From the NCBI GenBank assembly GCA_905182985.1, contig CAJJDN010000012.1:193857-257856 (forward strand): 64,000 bases of DNA, given 5' to 3'. Made by a program: the position numbers and the translations under genes. Within the stretch, counting starts at the first letter, position 1. Each line of letters opens with the position of its first letter. Positions 13,485 through 24,938 of this stretch are shown here, one piece after another. Source of the DNA: Paramecium sonneborni. Lineage: Eukaryota; Ciliophora; Oligohymenophorea; Peniculida; Parameciidae. The notes under the pieces were generated by a model. That model worked only from the letters and a program-made list of their open reading frames with translations, did not search any database and was not told where the DNA came from.

Positions 13485-14119
13485 CATTTTTTATAGTTCT
13501 TATATGGAATTTTATTAAAATCATAAAATTTTGAAGGAGCAAAAGAAGAATTTTTACATAAAATACAATGAAATTTTTTTTCTTATTTTAATTTGATATT
13601 CTATTGTTATGAAGGAATTTGAATCACGAAATTGAATAATTACTAAAGAAATTAAGTACAAAGAAATAGAAAACAAAAAAAAATTTAATAATGCTTTTTA
13701 TCATAATTGATATCATATATTAATCTTGATATTATATTTATATCATCCTGACTTAAAGAGGAGTATTGATTTCCCGTTAGATAAAAAATCAAAAAAAGTT
13801 AAAAGTCCCAAATCATAACTTAAGGAACATCCAAAGTTAGATCCTATTATGCATTACCATTCCCCATCACCCACTAAAATATATAGGCAAAGCATATACA
13901 TTTCTTGTATTCTGGTTTAGATTTCATAAATTTGACTAATTCAACACAAATATCCTTGTCTAATGTATATTTTTTGAATAAATTATCTAAGCCTAAAAGA
14001 TTATTATAAATAGTTGGCTTACATAATAAGATATCTTTCATCTATTTTTGATTCAATTCTGAACTTCTAACTCTAATGGGTGGAAGATCTACTTGCTTTT
14101 CTTCATCTGAGGAGTCCAT
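13485..14119 (-). CDS. Hypothetical protein
   Basis: Start MDSSDEEKQVDLPP at 14119; the N-terminal ~110 residues look like a real globular protein with charged helices. The frame has no TGA until 13487-13485, giving about 210 aa, but the last ~70 residues are unusually Phe/Leu/Cys-rich and may be non-coding if a splice I missed brings an earlier stop. No family recognised. Its start lies 36 bp from the stop of the next minus-strand gene. Confidence 0.45.
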
Positions 14120-14154
14120 CAGTTTTATTTTAATTTATAATATTAATAAAAAAC

Positions 14155-16476
14155 TCAACCAATAACAACTTTTATTCCTAAATTTGATAATTACGCTTTC
14201 TCTTTGCTAATTTAAATCTCTTTCACTAAATTACTATGAAATTGTATTTCTTTTACAGGATATTCTTTTTAAGCTTATTTTAAACTAATTAGATAATTCA
14301 ATGCTTTTTCCTATAATAAATTGTGTTATAAATGCAAGCTTTCAATCCTATTTTAAATGATTGTTTTACTAAGTTTTAGCAATAGAATCTAAAATTTTTA
14401 TAAGTATCTAATCACTAAGGTCACACTTAATAAATTTTAATGTTTTTAGAGAACTATTCTTTTCCAAAGCTTCTGCTATTTTTTGAATAAACTATTCATT
14501 CATAGTAATTTAACTAAAATCAGCAGTTTCAGTCTAATTGGATTTGATTTCTTCAGTAATAGAATCAATTTTTAATTTTTTGTAAGTAATAATTGACAAA
14601 TCGGATGCTTAGAGCATTTAATTTGTTGCTCTAGAATCACTATTTGAAAATTCATTTTAAAATGGAAAGTTCATATGTCGTCTATTAGCAGGAACAGAAT
14701 CAAGGTTAGGGGTAGTTTGAGATTAACCTTCATCATCATAACTATTTCCTTTAATTCCATCACTAGTTCCATATTCAGATTATTCTTCATTTTCTTCACC
14801 TTAATCTTCTCTATCTACGTTATTTTCAAGATCTTCTACAAAATGAATGTCTTCAAATTTATTAGCTTAACTTTCTAATTTCTTTTTAACCAAATAAGCT
14901 ATCTTTTCAGAAAGACGTGGAGCTACCTTAATAAATTAAGCTTAAATTAATTCTCTAATAACTTATTATTTTTTTTAAATAGCAACTTCATCTGAAATAT
15001 TCTCATCTTAATTTTTAGGTAATTTAGCTTCAACATTAAGAGGTAGATTTGATTTATTAAAAAAATTAGGAGGCATTTGTTTTATTGGTCTAATTATTGC
15101 TTAATGATTTTTATCAATAATCACTTATGGTTATTTTTTAGGTTGCCACATTATTTCATTTGGATTCTATCCAACAAATTCTCTACTAAAAGTTATTTAT
15201 AATTAAGGTGGCTAATAAACCTATTAATTTGATTCTTCTGAATCACTTATGTAAAAATCAACAAAAATATGTAATTCACTTAATAATTCAATAGACTCTA
15301 CTGATTATTCTATATAAAATATTTTCATAGCAGAATAACTCTATAATCTTTTTATTGTCATCAAATAACGTTAAACTTATGGATCAACATTCATAGGCAT
15401 CATTTATTGATGAAAAAAATCTTTAAATATCTAATCTAATTCATCATCTTGCCTCCATAGAAATTACAATTAAATTTAATATGCCTTATTTTAATCAGTG
15501 ACTTAATCTAAATTACAATTAATTTTTAAAGAAGGCTTTTTATCTCCAGAATATTTAGCTATTAACTCTAAAATACTCATAAAAATTAATGAAAAATTAG
15601 TAGAATTTCCTTTCATTTTATCTTAAATACTATTATCAAAATAAAGGTTTATGCTTGTAAACTTTTATAAATATCTACCAGCAAATACTTCAATTAAGTA
15701 GGTTACTAATCCTTTGACTATAATATAAATGATATTTTACATTGAAAATTAATTAAATTAGATTACGGAAAGAAGCTTGTTGATACTTCATATGTTTCAA
15801 ATTCAAAAATGATTTTATATAAATCTACAATCGATTAAGATATCACTTTTAAATCTGATTCTCTAATTATTTCTAAACTTCTCATATTATCCCATTTTTG
15901 ATAATCTTATTGTAAACTAACCAACATTTATTGTCCACTATATATGATATAGAGGCATTTACTTTTATTTAATTTATTATATTAAATGATTTTAAAGTAC
16001 TTTGTTTTACTAAAATGTTTTGTTAGCATTTATGCATATCATAAATAATCTCATTTAATTAATTTTAAATGGCTTAATTAAAACTGTTAATATCTAAAAT
16101 TTAATAAAGATTATACTTCTTTTTAAATTTATTCTGTTATTCTTAGAGAATTCAATGTCAAACATGCTATGTTTAAATATTTATGAATTGATTTTTATAG
16201 ATTGTCTTCTTTTTAACTTTAAAATTTAGCCATTTTATGATCATTACTTACTTATGCATTTTGAGGCTATTATTATTATTATTATGGAAGATTTTTATTC
16301 GATTAAATGAGTGAACTTTATTCAAGAGACTATTAAATTAAAACTGTATTCATTTAAACTATTAATTCTTTTGAATCTTAATTTAAGTATTATAAAAATA
16401 AATCTTAATCTTAAAAAATCTATTTTAATGACCCTCCCTATTTAACTCCACAATTAACTGTCAATTCTCTAGCCAT
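14155..16476 (-). CDS. Leucine-rich-repeat C-terminal protein
   Basis: Start MARELTVNCG at 16476, stop TGA 14157-14155, about 740 aa after removing four short introns of 22-25 nt (near 16110, 15970, 15715 and 14350) that each restore frame. The N-terminal half is helical with a poly-Gln tract encoded by TAA repeats near 16270; the middle is acidic and disordered; the last ~110 residues contain LRR-type segments (SSLKTLKFIKCDLSD, IESLHLQHNLL). Role unknown; LRR ends of this type usually bind partner proteins. Confidence 0.65.
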
Positions 16477-16558
16477 TTTGTTTGACCAATGAATTTGAGA
16501 CTTGATGTTAACAATAAACAATGGAAATGGTAATTCCTATAAAAATTTTTCATCTTAA

Positions 16559-17046
16559 TCAACTTTTTGTTTTTTCTACTTATTTAAAAATAACTACTTT
16601 CGTTAAAATTTCTTCAACATGCTATTTAGCATAAATATAAGCTGCCAAAACTATAATTAAAAATACAAATAAAATCTATTAATTGTGATTGTATGGTCCA
16701 GAGATTAAAAAAGCTCCAATTTAATTCAATATTATTAGAAGATTAGATTTATCAATTAAGGCTATAGGAATTAATACAGTTGCTGCTTAAACATAATAAG
16801 GATTATATTTGCTTAAGTAAATATACATATAGCTTTAAAGTAGAAAGACAAGAAATAAAGTAAGTTTTTTAGTAATAATATAAATGGAAGCAAAGAACAT
16901 ATTTAATAGCATCCACACTTAATAAATGTCTTTTGGATTCTAAAATATATATTATCATATACAAATTCTTATTATTTTAAGTCATTATGCACAGAAACCA
17001 CATAGAAAACTATATGAATTACAATAAATTCATATATTTATCTCAT
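16559..17046 (-). CDS. Small multi-pass membrane protein
   Basis: Start MRQIYEFIVIHIV at 17046; one 23-nt intron after residue ~28 restores frame; stop TGA 16561-16559; about 154 aa. I count five or six hydrophobic segments (for example LTLFLVFLLQSYMYIYL and ILFVFLIIVLAAYIYA) with a Lys/Gln-rich tail. No family recognised. It follows the upstream minus-strand gene by only 20 bp. Confidence 0.6.
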
Positions 17047-17066
17047 TTTATATATAATTTTTTATA

Positions 17067-17558
17067 TCAATATTTACGTTCTGTTCTTAATGATAAATCA
17101 TCAAGTTTGGCATCGTTGTATTGAAATTAGCATTCATCTGCTGATTTTTAATCTTTGAAAAAAGCTTTCAAAACTACCTATAATGAAGTAAATACATACT
17201 TTAGTTTCTGCCTCATTTTCTTAAATATTATTAGCAATAATATGAAGTTTAACCAAGTTACCACATCTAGATCTAATATCACTCTAAGCTTATGCAATTT
17301 TTATACTATAAGGTCAGATATTTAATTCTTAGCTAGAAAGTTATAAATATCAATCTCATATAAATCTCTTGTATTGGCTCCATTTTATTATTTCCAATCA
17401 TTTCTTCTTTGTCTATCTCTATTTCTATTTTATGAATTATTTCTTGGTCTATTAAACTTATTTTTTTATTTATAAATGCGTCTAGATTTATTTTACTATC
17501 TCTAATGTCTTGGCTTTTTAATTTTTGATTCCAAATTAATTTCTTCTACTTCTGACAT
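17067..17558 (-). CDS. Small basic protein, Arg/Asn/Gln-rich N-terminus
   Basis: Start MSEVEEINLESKIKK at 17558. Two introns (23 nt ending TAG, and 22 nt GTATGT...TAG) give about 148 aa ending LSLRTERKY. Residues 15-60 are rich in Arg, Lys, Gln and Asn as in RNA-binding tails; the rest holds SRCGNLVKLHIIANN, faintly like an Alba fold, which is only a guess. It is head-to-head with the rhomboid-like gene, 27 bp between start codons. Confidence 0.6.
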
Positions 17559-17585
17559 TAAATTAAAATTAATATAAATAATAAA

Positions 17586-18528
17586 ATGGCAAATTTACAT
17601 GGTTATGGTGAATATCAACCTGATTATTAATAAAGAAGGCAACCAAGAACATTGCACGACCTTTTTGGAGAGAGTATAAAACGATTTCCACTTATTGGTT
17701 ATTTCTATATTGAGTAAATTAGGAGCTTAAGTTAAAAAAACGAATCCCAGATAATTGCATTACTATGAAATGTTATAAAACAATTTTTTTCCTGGATACA
17801 AAATACAATCTGCAACAACTTTAGTGATATTTGCTTATACTTTACTATTTACACTCTGTATTTTTGGAGGAATAGAAAAATAAGGATAATTTCTAGAAAT
17901 TAATGATGCTACACTTTTAAATTATGGAGGTTTAGTTACTAATCAAATTAAGAATGAGTTCATGTTTTAACAATTATTTACAAGCATATTCTTAAGTAGA
18001 GATTTTTATCACTATTTTTGTATTATTTTCTTTTTGCTGATATTATTGTCCAGTTTTGAATATGCATCAGGTCCAATTATTGCGATTTCATTATATATAT
18101 CTAGTGGAGCAATGGGGGCTTTATTTGGAAGTTCTATTAATTGTTGTACAGATGCAATTTATTTACATGCAAATACTGCAATATATGGTTTAGTTGGTGC
18201 ATTCTTTGGAGTATTATTCTATTTATAATTTTAGTGTGTTATTTTAAATTGGTCTTCACTTGAAGTTTAAAATGAATTCAGAACATTTTTATGTTGTTTT
18301 ATGTGGATTCTATTAACTTTTGGATTAGTCATCACTTTATCTGCTATAAACACAAATCATAATGATAAATATGCTTAAATTGGAGGATTTATTACAGGTT
18401 TTTTCCTTTCATTAGCTATTGTTACACCAATGAATTCAGGTAGTTATGAAGATAAAGCAAAAATTTTTGGTTGGACTTTTATAGGAATCTTTGCTGTTAT
18501 CACTACTTTGATGATTATTGTGATATGA
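17586..18528 (+). CDS. Rhomboid-family pseudoprotease (iRhom-like)
   Basis: 305 aa after one 25-nt intron (17698..17722). The membrane core has the rhomboid layout: a large loop between TM1 and TM2, a glycine-rich TM segment (SSGAMGALFG), then HANTAIYGLVGAFFG and AQIGGFITGFF. In active rhomboids the nucleophile serine lies in GxSG and the histidine in AHxGG. Here the aligned positions are Asn188 and Gln256 (the Gln codon is TAA), so both catalytic residues are absent. Inactive rhomboids usually act in trafficking or ER quality control rather than proteolysis. The start is fixed by MANLHGYG just after an AT-rich leader. Confidence 0.8.
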
Positions 18529-19079
18529 TATTTTAAAATTATTTATATCAAAATAGCCTAGAATAATAAAATTATTAAATATTGATAAAGATTTAAATTA
18601 ATACTATCATATAATTTATATATTATTAACTTATTCTACTATATATATATATGTAAAATTAAAGAAGAAGATTAAGTTCTTTTTACATTTTTTATATTTA
18701 TAAAACTGTTTTAAAATAATAAATATTTTCAATCTGCTTTACAGTGTTTTTTATTTACAGGTTGTTTTTTGAAAATAAACACTTTAAATTATCTCTTTCT
18801 CTATTTTAAATATAAATTGAATGATAAATTAAAAAAAAGAGAGGAAAAATTATAAACAAAAAAAAAATTTGAATCGAAATTGAAAATGGATTATATTATA
18901 ATTGAGAATCTGTGTATGTATCTTAATATAAATAAAATTAAATTTATTTTCTACTTAGTTAGTTCAAATGATATTAAATAATATTTTAGTTGTTTGGTTT
19001 TCAATAATATGTAGCATTTTTAAGTTAAATTCAACTTTTATTTGATCTAACCTATTAATTATTTATAAATTTAATCTTG
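18529..19079. other. Intergenic, AT-rich
   Basis: About 550 bp with TA dinucleotide runs (near 18640) and A-runs. I see no coding frame, RNA gene or repeat family. Confidence 0.5.
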
Positions 19080-20141
19080 ATGTCAGTTTATAAAATGTGC
19101 TCGGATATAACAATTGATATTGAATCTTCTAAAATTAGTTAAGAAACCATCTCAAGGGAATGTGAAAATGCTTATAACTTAATCAATAGTTTAGAACACT
19201 TTAAATAGTGTAAAGCTTTTGGTTTTAATAAATCCAATGATATTTGGGTGTTGGGCTCTGGTTTTGAAATTTTAGTTTGTGAATATCAAAATGAGACTTT
19301 AAGAGTAGAATAAGTTTTATAAGGACACTAATCTTGTGTATCTAATATTCTTTATAGTAACAAAGAAGATATGTTTTTTTCGGTGGGGAGTTGGGATGAT
19401 AATGTAATAGTTTGGAGAAGAGATTAAAAAAGAAAATGGAATAAACAATACCTTAACTACAAAGTAGATTAAACAAGAGATTTTGAAATAATTTAGTTAA
19501 TATTGAATGAAGATGAAGATGAGCTGATTGGTGTAATGGATTACAATTTTTTAATTGTTTGGAAGAAAGGACTTTAAAACTAATGGGAAAATAGTTAAGT
19601 GATTTCGATTAGTAAAAATGAGCTGTCTTAAATTCTTTAAGTGAGTTATGACAAAGAGTTCAAAAAAATAATCACGATAACATTAAACGGTTAAGTATAA
19701 ATTCTTTCTAAGAATCTACAAGAATAGTGGAAGAAATAATAATCCATATATCTCAAAGCATTAAAAGGTAAGAAATTTTACAATAGAGACATTGATTCAT
19801 TGATTTTATAGTGTTAAAATGCAGAATTTTTATTATTTCATTTTAATAAAGAAAATGAATTATATGAAGAATGCCATGTTAAGATTCCTTCATCTACTAA
19901 AACATAGCTATATTAGTTTATTGAATCAAATTTCTAAACTTCTTAAATTCAAGAAATTTATGCTTTGTAAAAAGAAAAACAACTTTAGATACTAAAAATG
20001 GATGAAAGAAAATAATATTAAAAAATATAGACAATATAATTTGAATAAAACTTTTTCTATCAATTTACAAAGAATAATTAATATCTTATTACATGGGATT
20101 ATTCTAAATGCTTAAAAATATGGAAATAAAAAAATGATTGA
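19080..20141 (+). CDS. WD40-repeat protein
   Basis: Intronless, 353 aa, MSVYKMCSDI to the TGA at 20139-20141. It begins with ~45 non-repeat residues, then WD40 blades recognisable by QGHQSCVSNI, SVGSWDDNVIVWRRD, MDYNFLIVWKKG and a final NNQYLITWDYSKCLKIWK. The middle blades are weak and Lys/Gln-rich. WD40 propellers scaffold protein complexes; no specific orthologue is recognisable. Spaced 340 bp upstream of the SR protein gene. Confidence 0.8.
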
Positions 20142-20479
20142 TGTTTAATTCATCTAAATAATTATATTATATTTTTAATATTAATTAAATAAAAATCAAC
20201 TAAGTAAAATAAAATGGCAATAAAAATAAAAAAAAGTTTTTAATATAAAAAAATGGTATTAATAATAATAAATATTGTTAACAATAAAAAAAGAAAATTA
20301 AAAAGTTGTTGAGATTAGTTGAATAATAAATTTGAATATTAGATTGGGGAATTATGAATCTTTGATCTGATTGGATAGTATGAATGAGATATAAATATTG
20401 TATAATTAATATAAAAAAGGAATAAATAAATATATCTAATATAAATATTTATTAGGATTCAATTTTATTAATTAAATTA
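20142..20479. other. Intergenic, AT-rich
   Basis: About 340 bp of A-rich sequence with no convincing ORF or RNA. It must contain the promoter of the SR protein gene. Confidence 0.5.
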
Positions 20480-21121
20480 ATGGGTGATATTATACCTAAT
20501 TAACTATTTGTTGCTGGGTACAGTCGTAACAAAGTATAAGACGATAAAGACGTGAGAGAAATCTTCAAAAAGTTTGGAGCTATAAAAGAAGTTGCTTACA
20601 AAGGATCATATTCATTTGTTGTATGAACTAATTTCGAAATTAAGACCTTTACTAATGAGTAAGATGCACAAGAAGCTTTAAAGGGTACTAATGGATAAAC
20701 TTACAATGGATAAAAATTGAAAGTGGATGTGGTTGACAATCGTAAAGGAAGAAAGACAGGTCCAAATGAAGAAGATAAATGTTTCAAATGCAATAAAGGT
20801 GGTCATTGGTAAGATCTTAATAAATTTTTAGGGCTCGTAATTGTCCAAATAATAAATCACCAAGACGTAGTAGAAGACGTTCTGATTCTAGATCAAAGTA
20901 TAAAGATATTTAAATAATTTAGGCGCCGTCATAGAAGATCTGAATCAAGATCATATTCTTCTTATTCATCATCCAGATCTAGAAGAAGAAGATATCAAAA
21001 CAAAAGAAAGAGACACAGTAGAAGCCCAAGAAGAGATCAAAGAAATAGAAAAAGAAGTGTTAGTCCAAAAAGATCCCCTTCTGATTCAGCTTCAAGGTAG
21101 AATTCAAACTCAAAATCTTGA
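20480..21121 (+). CDS. SR splicing factor: RRM, CCHC knuckle, RS tail (SRSF7-like)
   Basis: Order: RRM (QLFVAGYSRN as RNP2; GSYSFV...TFTNEQDAQEAL around RNP1), one CCHC zinc knuckle (CFKCNKGGHWARNC), then an Arg/Ser tail. This is the layout of SRSF7/plant RSZ factors, which bind exonic enhancers and the spliceosome in the nucleus. Three introns: 20621..20644 (24 nt, AAG acceptor, contains TGA, interrupts RNP1), a 23-nt one inside the zinc knuckle near 20810, and a 25-nt one near 20900. About 189 aa. The TDP1 start lies 95 bp downstream. Confidence 0.9.
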
Positions 21122-21215
21122 TAAAGAATGGGAAAAAAAACTCATTTTATTACAAAAGAAATATAAACATTTAATTGAATATAATTTATTCAATTCTTCT
21201 CATAAAATTATCATT

Positions 21216-22814
21216 ATGAAAAAAAGAACACTTCAGGATCTGTCTGAAGAACAAGACCAGATAAATTAGTCTTATATAGAAGTCAATTCTATTTAGAAAG
21301 ATCTCTATTAAGAAAATTAGAAAAGGTTAGAAGTAAAATAAAAAGAAAAATAAAAAATTGTAATCATAGAAGATGATGAACAAAAATAATAAATGGAATA
21401 AGATGAAGTTTAGTTATCATTTCCAATTGGAAAATTTTGTTTAAATAGTTTAACATAATATCCAACAGATGATAGACAATTACATCATTTACCATTTATT
21501 AACATCCTTTACGAAAATGCATTTATAGATGTTAAAACTTAAAAACCTAAAAAGACATTAGAAAGTGCTTTAATGACATGTTTTGGTTTTGAAGATGAAT
21601 TATTAGAACCTATAGTAAAATCAGGTGTATAACTTTGCATTGTAAATGATAATGATAATCTAAACAAAAGGCTGGAAATAATTGAAAAATATAACAACTA
21701 TCCAAATTGGATGGTTATTAAACCTTCTAAATTAGGATCAACTATGTTTGGTGGAGCTTTTCATCCTAAAATATGGATTCTTAAATTTCCAAAATTTATT
21801 CGGATTGTTATCGGAAGTTAAAATTTACATGTAGGTGATTGGACTATATGGTCTTAAGCTATGTGGATTTAAGATTTTAAATTAGGAAAAAGTGAATTAG
21901 ATCAAACATCTTAAGAATTTAAGACTATGCTTAGAGAATTTCTATATGAAATATTACCAACATCACATAAATTTGAAGATCTTCTTAAAATTAAATATGA
22001 TGATTATGATTTTAGAGATGTCAATATAAGACTTATTACATCTATACCAGGTAGATTTGTTGGAAATCAATTATATAAATATGGTATGATGAGACTCCAA
22101 TCTGTCTTATTTTAAGAACTTTGTAATAATAAAATGGATATTTTAAAATAGGTTTGTGTTACTTATCAAACTACTAGTATTGGATAAATAGATAATAATT
22201 ATATTGATTTTGCTTTATAATGTTGTACAGGTAAAGTTTATAAATAACCTTTGCCTAGTGAATAAAATAATAAAAAGTTAAATTAAATGCTCTTAAATTA
22301 ATAAGAAGAAGAATAATCTAAATTAAAATTAATCTATCCAACAGCAGATTATATTGAAAATTAAACTCATGGAGGTGTTGACTTTGCTAATCCATTATAC
22401 TTAAAAAAATAATTATATGAAAATCCTAAATTTCCTAAACATCTTTTCTATAAATATTAAGGTTCTGATCATTATTATTGGCATACTGGTAATATTCCTC
22501 ATTTAAAAGTCATGATTATTACAGGATTAGATGAAGATATTAATGATTTTACATCTATTTATATAGGAAGTCATAATTTTACTTAGGGTGCTTGGGGAAA
22601 AATGGAAAAAAATGCAACATAACTATACATTGCAAATACTGAATTAGGAGTTTTATTTCCACCAAAAAATAACTCAGCTCTTATGAAATAATAAATTATA
22701 GAATAACTTTCATTTAAATTTCCTCCTTTAAAATATGAAAAAGATGATTAACCTTGGATTAATGAGGCATATTATGAAAGATTATACAAAGAGTACTAGC
22801 AATAAATTAAATGA
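21216..22814 (+). CDS. TDP1: Tyrosyl-DNA phosphodiesterase 1
   Basis: 532 aa, no intron. Removes tyrosine-linked topoisomerase I adducts from DNA 3' ends in the nucleus. Both HKN active-site motifs are present: GGAFHPKIWILKF (His183, Lys185) with GSQNLHVGDWT, and PHLKVMII (His429, Lys431) with IGSHNFTQGAWGKMEKN. The first ~70 residues are Gln/Glu/Lys-rich and disordered, as in other TDP1 proteins. I chose ATG 21216 (MKKRTLQDLSEEQDQ) because upstream sequence in frame reads into the SR gene's 3' end. Confidence 0.93.
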
Positions 22815-22894
22815 TATTTTTCTTTATATATATAAATTTATGTTTAGATTAATAATAATATAAAAGATATTCCTTATTATTTTAATAATTAATT

Positions 22895-23068
22895 ATGGAT
22901 TCAGAAATACCTAAAAAAGGATGTAAATGTAAAAATGGTGCCTGTTGTAAATGTGCCCCAGTTAGAAGAATCATGAATTAATGCATCTAGAATAACGGAG
23001 AAGATAAATGTCAAACATTTAGAGATTCATGGAAGGAGTGTATTGCATATTATAAAAGTTTAAGTTGA
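22895..23068 (+). CDS. COX17: COX17 copper chaperone
   Basis: 57 aa. Delivers Cu(I) in the mitochondrial intermembrane space for cytochrome c oxidase assembly. The copper-binding Cys pair (GACCKC) is followed by the twin-Cys helices (QCIQNNGEDKC and WKECIAYYKSL), matching the length and spacing of COX17. An extra KGCKCK lies before the motif. No intron. The minus-strand neighbour ends 20 bp beyond its stop. Confidence 0.9.
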
Positions 23069-23087
23069 TCAAAAATTTAATAATAAT

Positions 23088-23349
23088 TCACTAAAATAAT
23101 ATCTTTTAATCTCTTAGTATTTCTTATTTATGTTATTCTTTGCTAATAATATAAAAAATGCTAAATATATATTGTTTTATTAAAAATCTCAATTTCTGAA
23201 TTCTTATGTTTTTCTGCACATAATTTTAATTCTATCTTTAATTTTATTCAATACTTATAATTAAATATTATCTTCAACTATCCTTTTCTATATAATTTAT
23301 CCTTTAATTTCTGCTCTTTTGTTTCATACAAAATATTTGAAATAATCAT
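23088..23349 (-). CDS. Possible small basic protein
   Basis: Start MIISNILYETKEQK at 23349. Reaching the TGA at 23090-23088, tail-to-tail with COX17, needs one 25-nt intron starting GTTGAAG and ending AAG. Another frame after residue ~32 is also open, so the 3' half is uncertain. About 78 aa, Lys/Gln-rich, no family recognised. Confidence 0.35.
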
Positions 23350-23628
23350 AAAACAAAAACTAAGAGATCTAAAATAAAAAAAATAGAGATAAAAATAGAG
23401 ATAGAAGAGTGAAGTTAAAGAAAAATTTTATGAGAAAATAAAATTATTATATTTATTAGTGTCAGATTTTAATAATAAAATTTTGATATCTATAGATATC
23501 GTTTAAGATCAAATTCCATTAAATATCGAAACTTAACCTAATATGAAAAAGTCTTAATTATTATTCATTATTTTTAGATTTAAAGTTAATTATTCGTGTA
23601 CTTCTATAAAATAATATTATTATAAATA
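23350..23628. other. Intergenic stretch
   Basis: A-rich, no coding frame that I trust. Confidence 0.4.
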
Positions 23629-24460
23629 TCAAAACACCAAAAACAAAGCTAATGGATAATTTTTCCAATTTGTAATTCTACAGAAAATAAAGACTAGAAA
23701 TTATATAAAATAAATGCATCCTATTATCAATAAAAACTCTAAATTTATATTCAAATTTTATTCCTAAATAGTTGAATAAACAAAAAAAGGAATTGAAATA
23801 TTATATGCTGTAAATAATAATCGAGTTATAACTTGATTAGATTTTAGAACCTTTTCTAAAAAGGTTATCAATGCAGCATAAAATACGTTAAAATATAATG
23901 CTCCAATACAAGCATATAATGACTATATTTTCAAAATATTGTTCAAATTTATTTCTTCATAAAGTTATAACCTATAATTGGCTTTTTGCATAATAGATTG
24001 CACAAAAAATACACAAGAAAATAAAAGGAAATGGTTTTGTAATTAGATATACTATGTTTATTAGATTTCTTTTTATTTAATTTTAAATTTTATTTCTTCT
24101 TTTTTCTCTTAGTCAATTTTTTTTTGAAAATTTTAATCATCATTAGATTCATTTGGAATACTCATGTTTCTTTTTCTTTCAATAGTAATAATATCATCCT
24201 ATTATTCTACTGAATTATCAGCTTAACATTACTATATATTATTATTAATATACTTAACATTAAACTGGTTTAGATACCACAAAACTAGGATTCTCTTTCA
24301 ATTATTTAATGATAGATTTATTTTGATCAGCCTATTGTTTTTGATTTTGTTAAACAATATTTTAGCTGGCAGTACTAGATTTACTACTTGTTTATTATTT
24401 TTGTGTTTAAAGTATAGGAACTAAACTTGATCTATGGGTCTATCGATTAGTATCTGACAT
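23629..24460 (-). CDS. Membrane protein with disordered N-terminus
   Basis: Start MSDTNRQTHRSSLVPIL at 24460; one 22-nt intron near 24240; stop TGA 23631-23629; about 269 aa. Residues 1-130 are Gln/Ser/Lys-rich. After that come four hydrophobic segments (HFLLFSCVFFVQSIM, YACIGALYFNVFYAALI, LLFTAYNISIPFFVYS, LLIIGCIYFIQFLVFIF). No family recognised; a plasma or organelle membrane role is inferred from the segments only. Confidence 0.65.
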
Positions 24461-24486
24461 CAGTTTATCATTCTCTAATAATTAAA

Positions 24487-24878
24487 TCAATAAAAACCTA
24501 AAATTTTATTGTTAGGAGAGTATAATAATCCTGAAGATTAAGGATAATGTTCAACCGATATTTTTTTTGTATTTATGTTATCAATTTCATTCTGTTTTAG
24601 AGACTTTTAACCACTTATATTTTTTTTTACTACTATAGAGTTAATACTTACTTGTAGATGTTTAATTTTATATAGTTATTTTTGTTTAAAAACCTTCTTC
24701 ACTTTATTTTTTTGTAATTTTCTTAAATAGAATATGTCAATACTTTTAAAATATTTTTTTGAGATTTTGTAGAGCTTCTTTTATTACATCTAGATCTCAA
24801 TAAAAATGATGTAGAAACCAAGAAATTTAAGGATATTTAAGCAATAGCAATATCCAACCCATTAACATCAAATATCAT
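24487..24878 (-). CDS. Small Lys-rich hypothetical protein
   Basis: MIFDVNGLDIAIAQISLNFL at 24878, then a 29-nt intron (GTTTCT...CTAG), then a Lys/Gln-rich body ending SPNNKILGFY at TGA 24489-24487; about 120 aa. No domain recognised. It sits 60 bp from the stop of the CEP95-like gene on the same strand. Confidence 0.5.
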
Positions 24879-24938
24879 TTGGAAATAAAATTAAATATAA
24901 CTAAGATTGTTATATAATTAATAATAGCATATAATTTT

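Noticed and set aside
18640..18655. TA-run as a telomere or IES-like boundary
   Set aside because: Paramecium telomeres are G4T2/G3T3-type repeats, absent here, and a short TA-run is common in AT-rich intergenic DNA.
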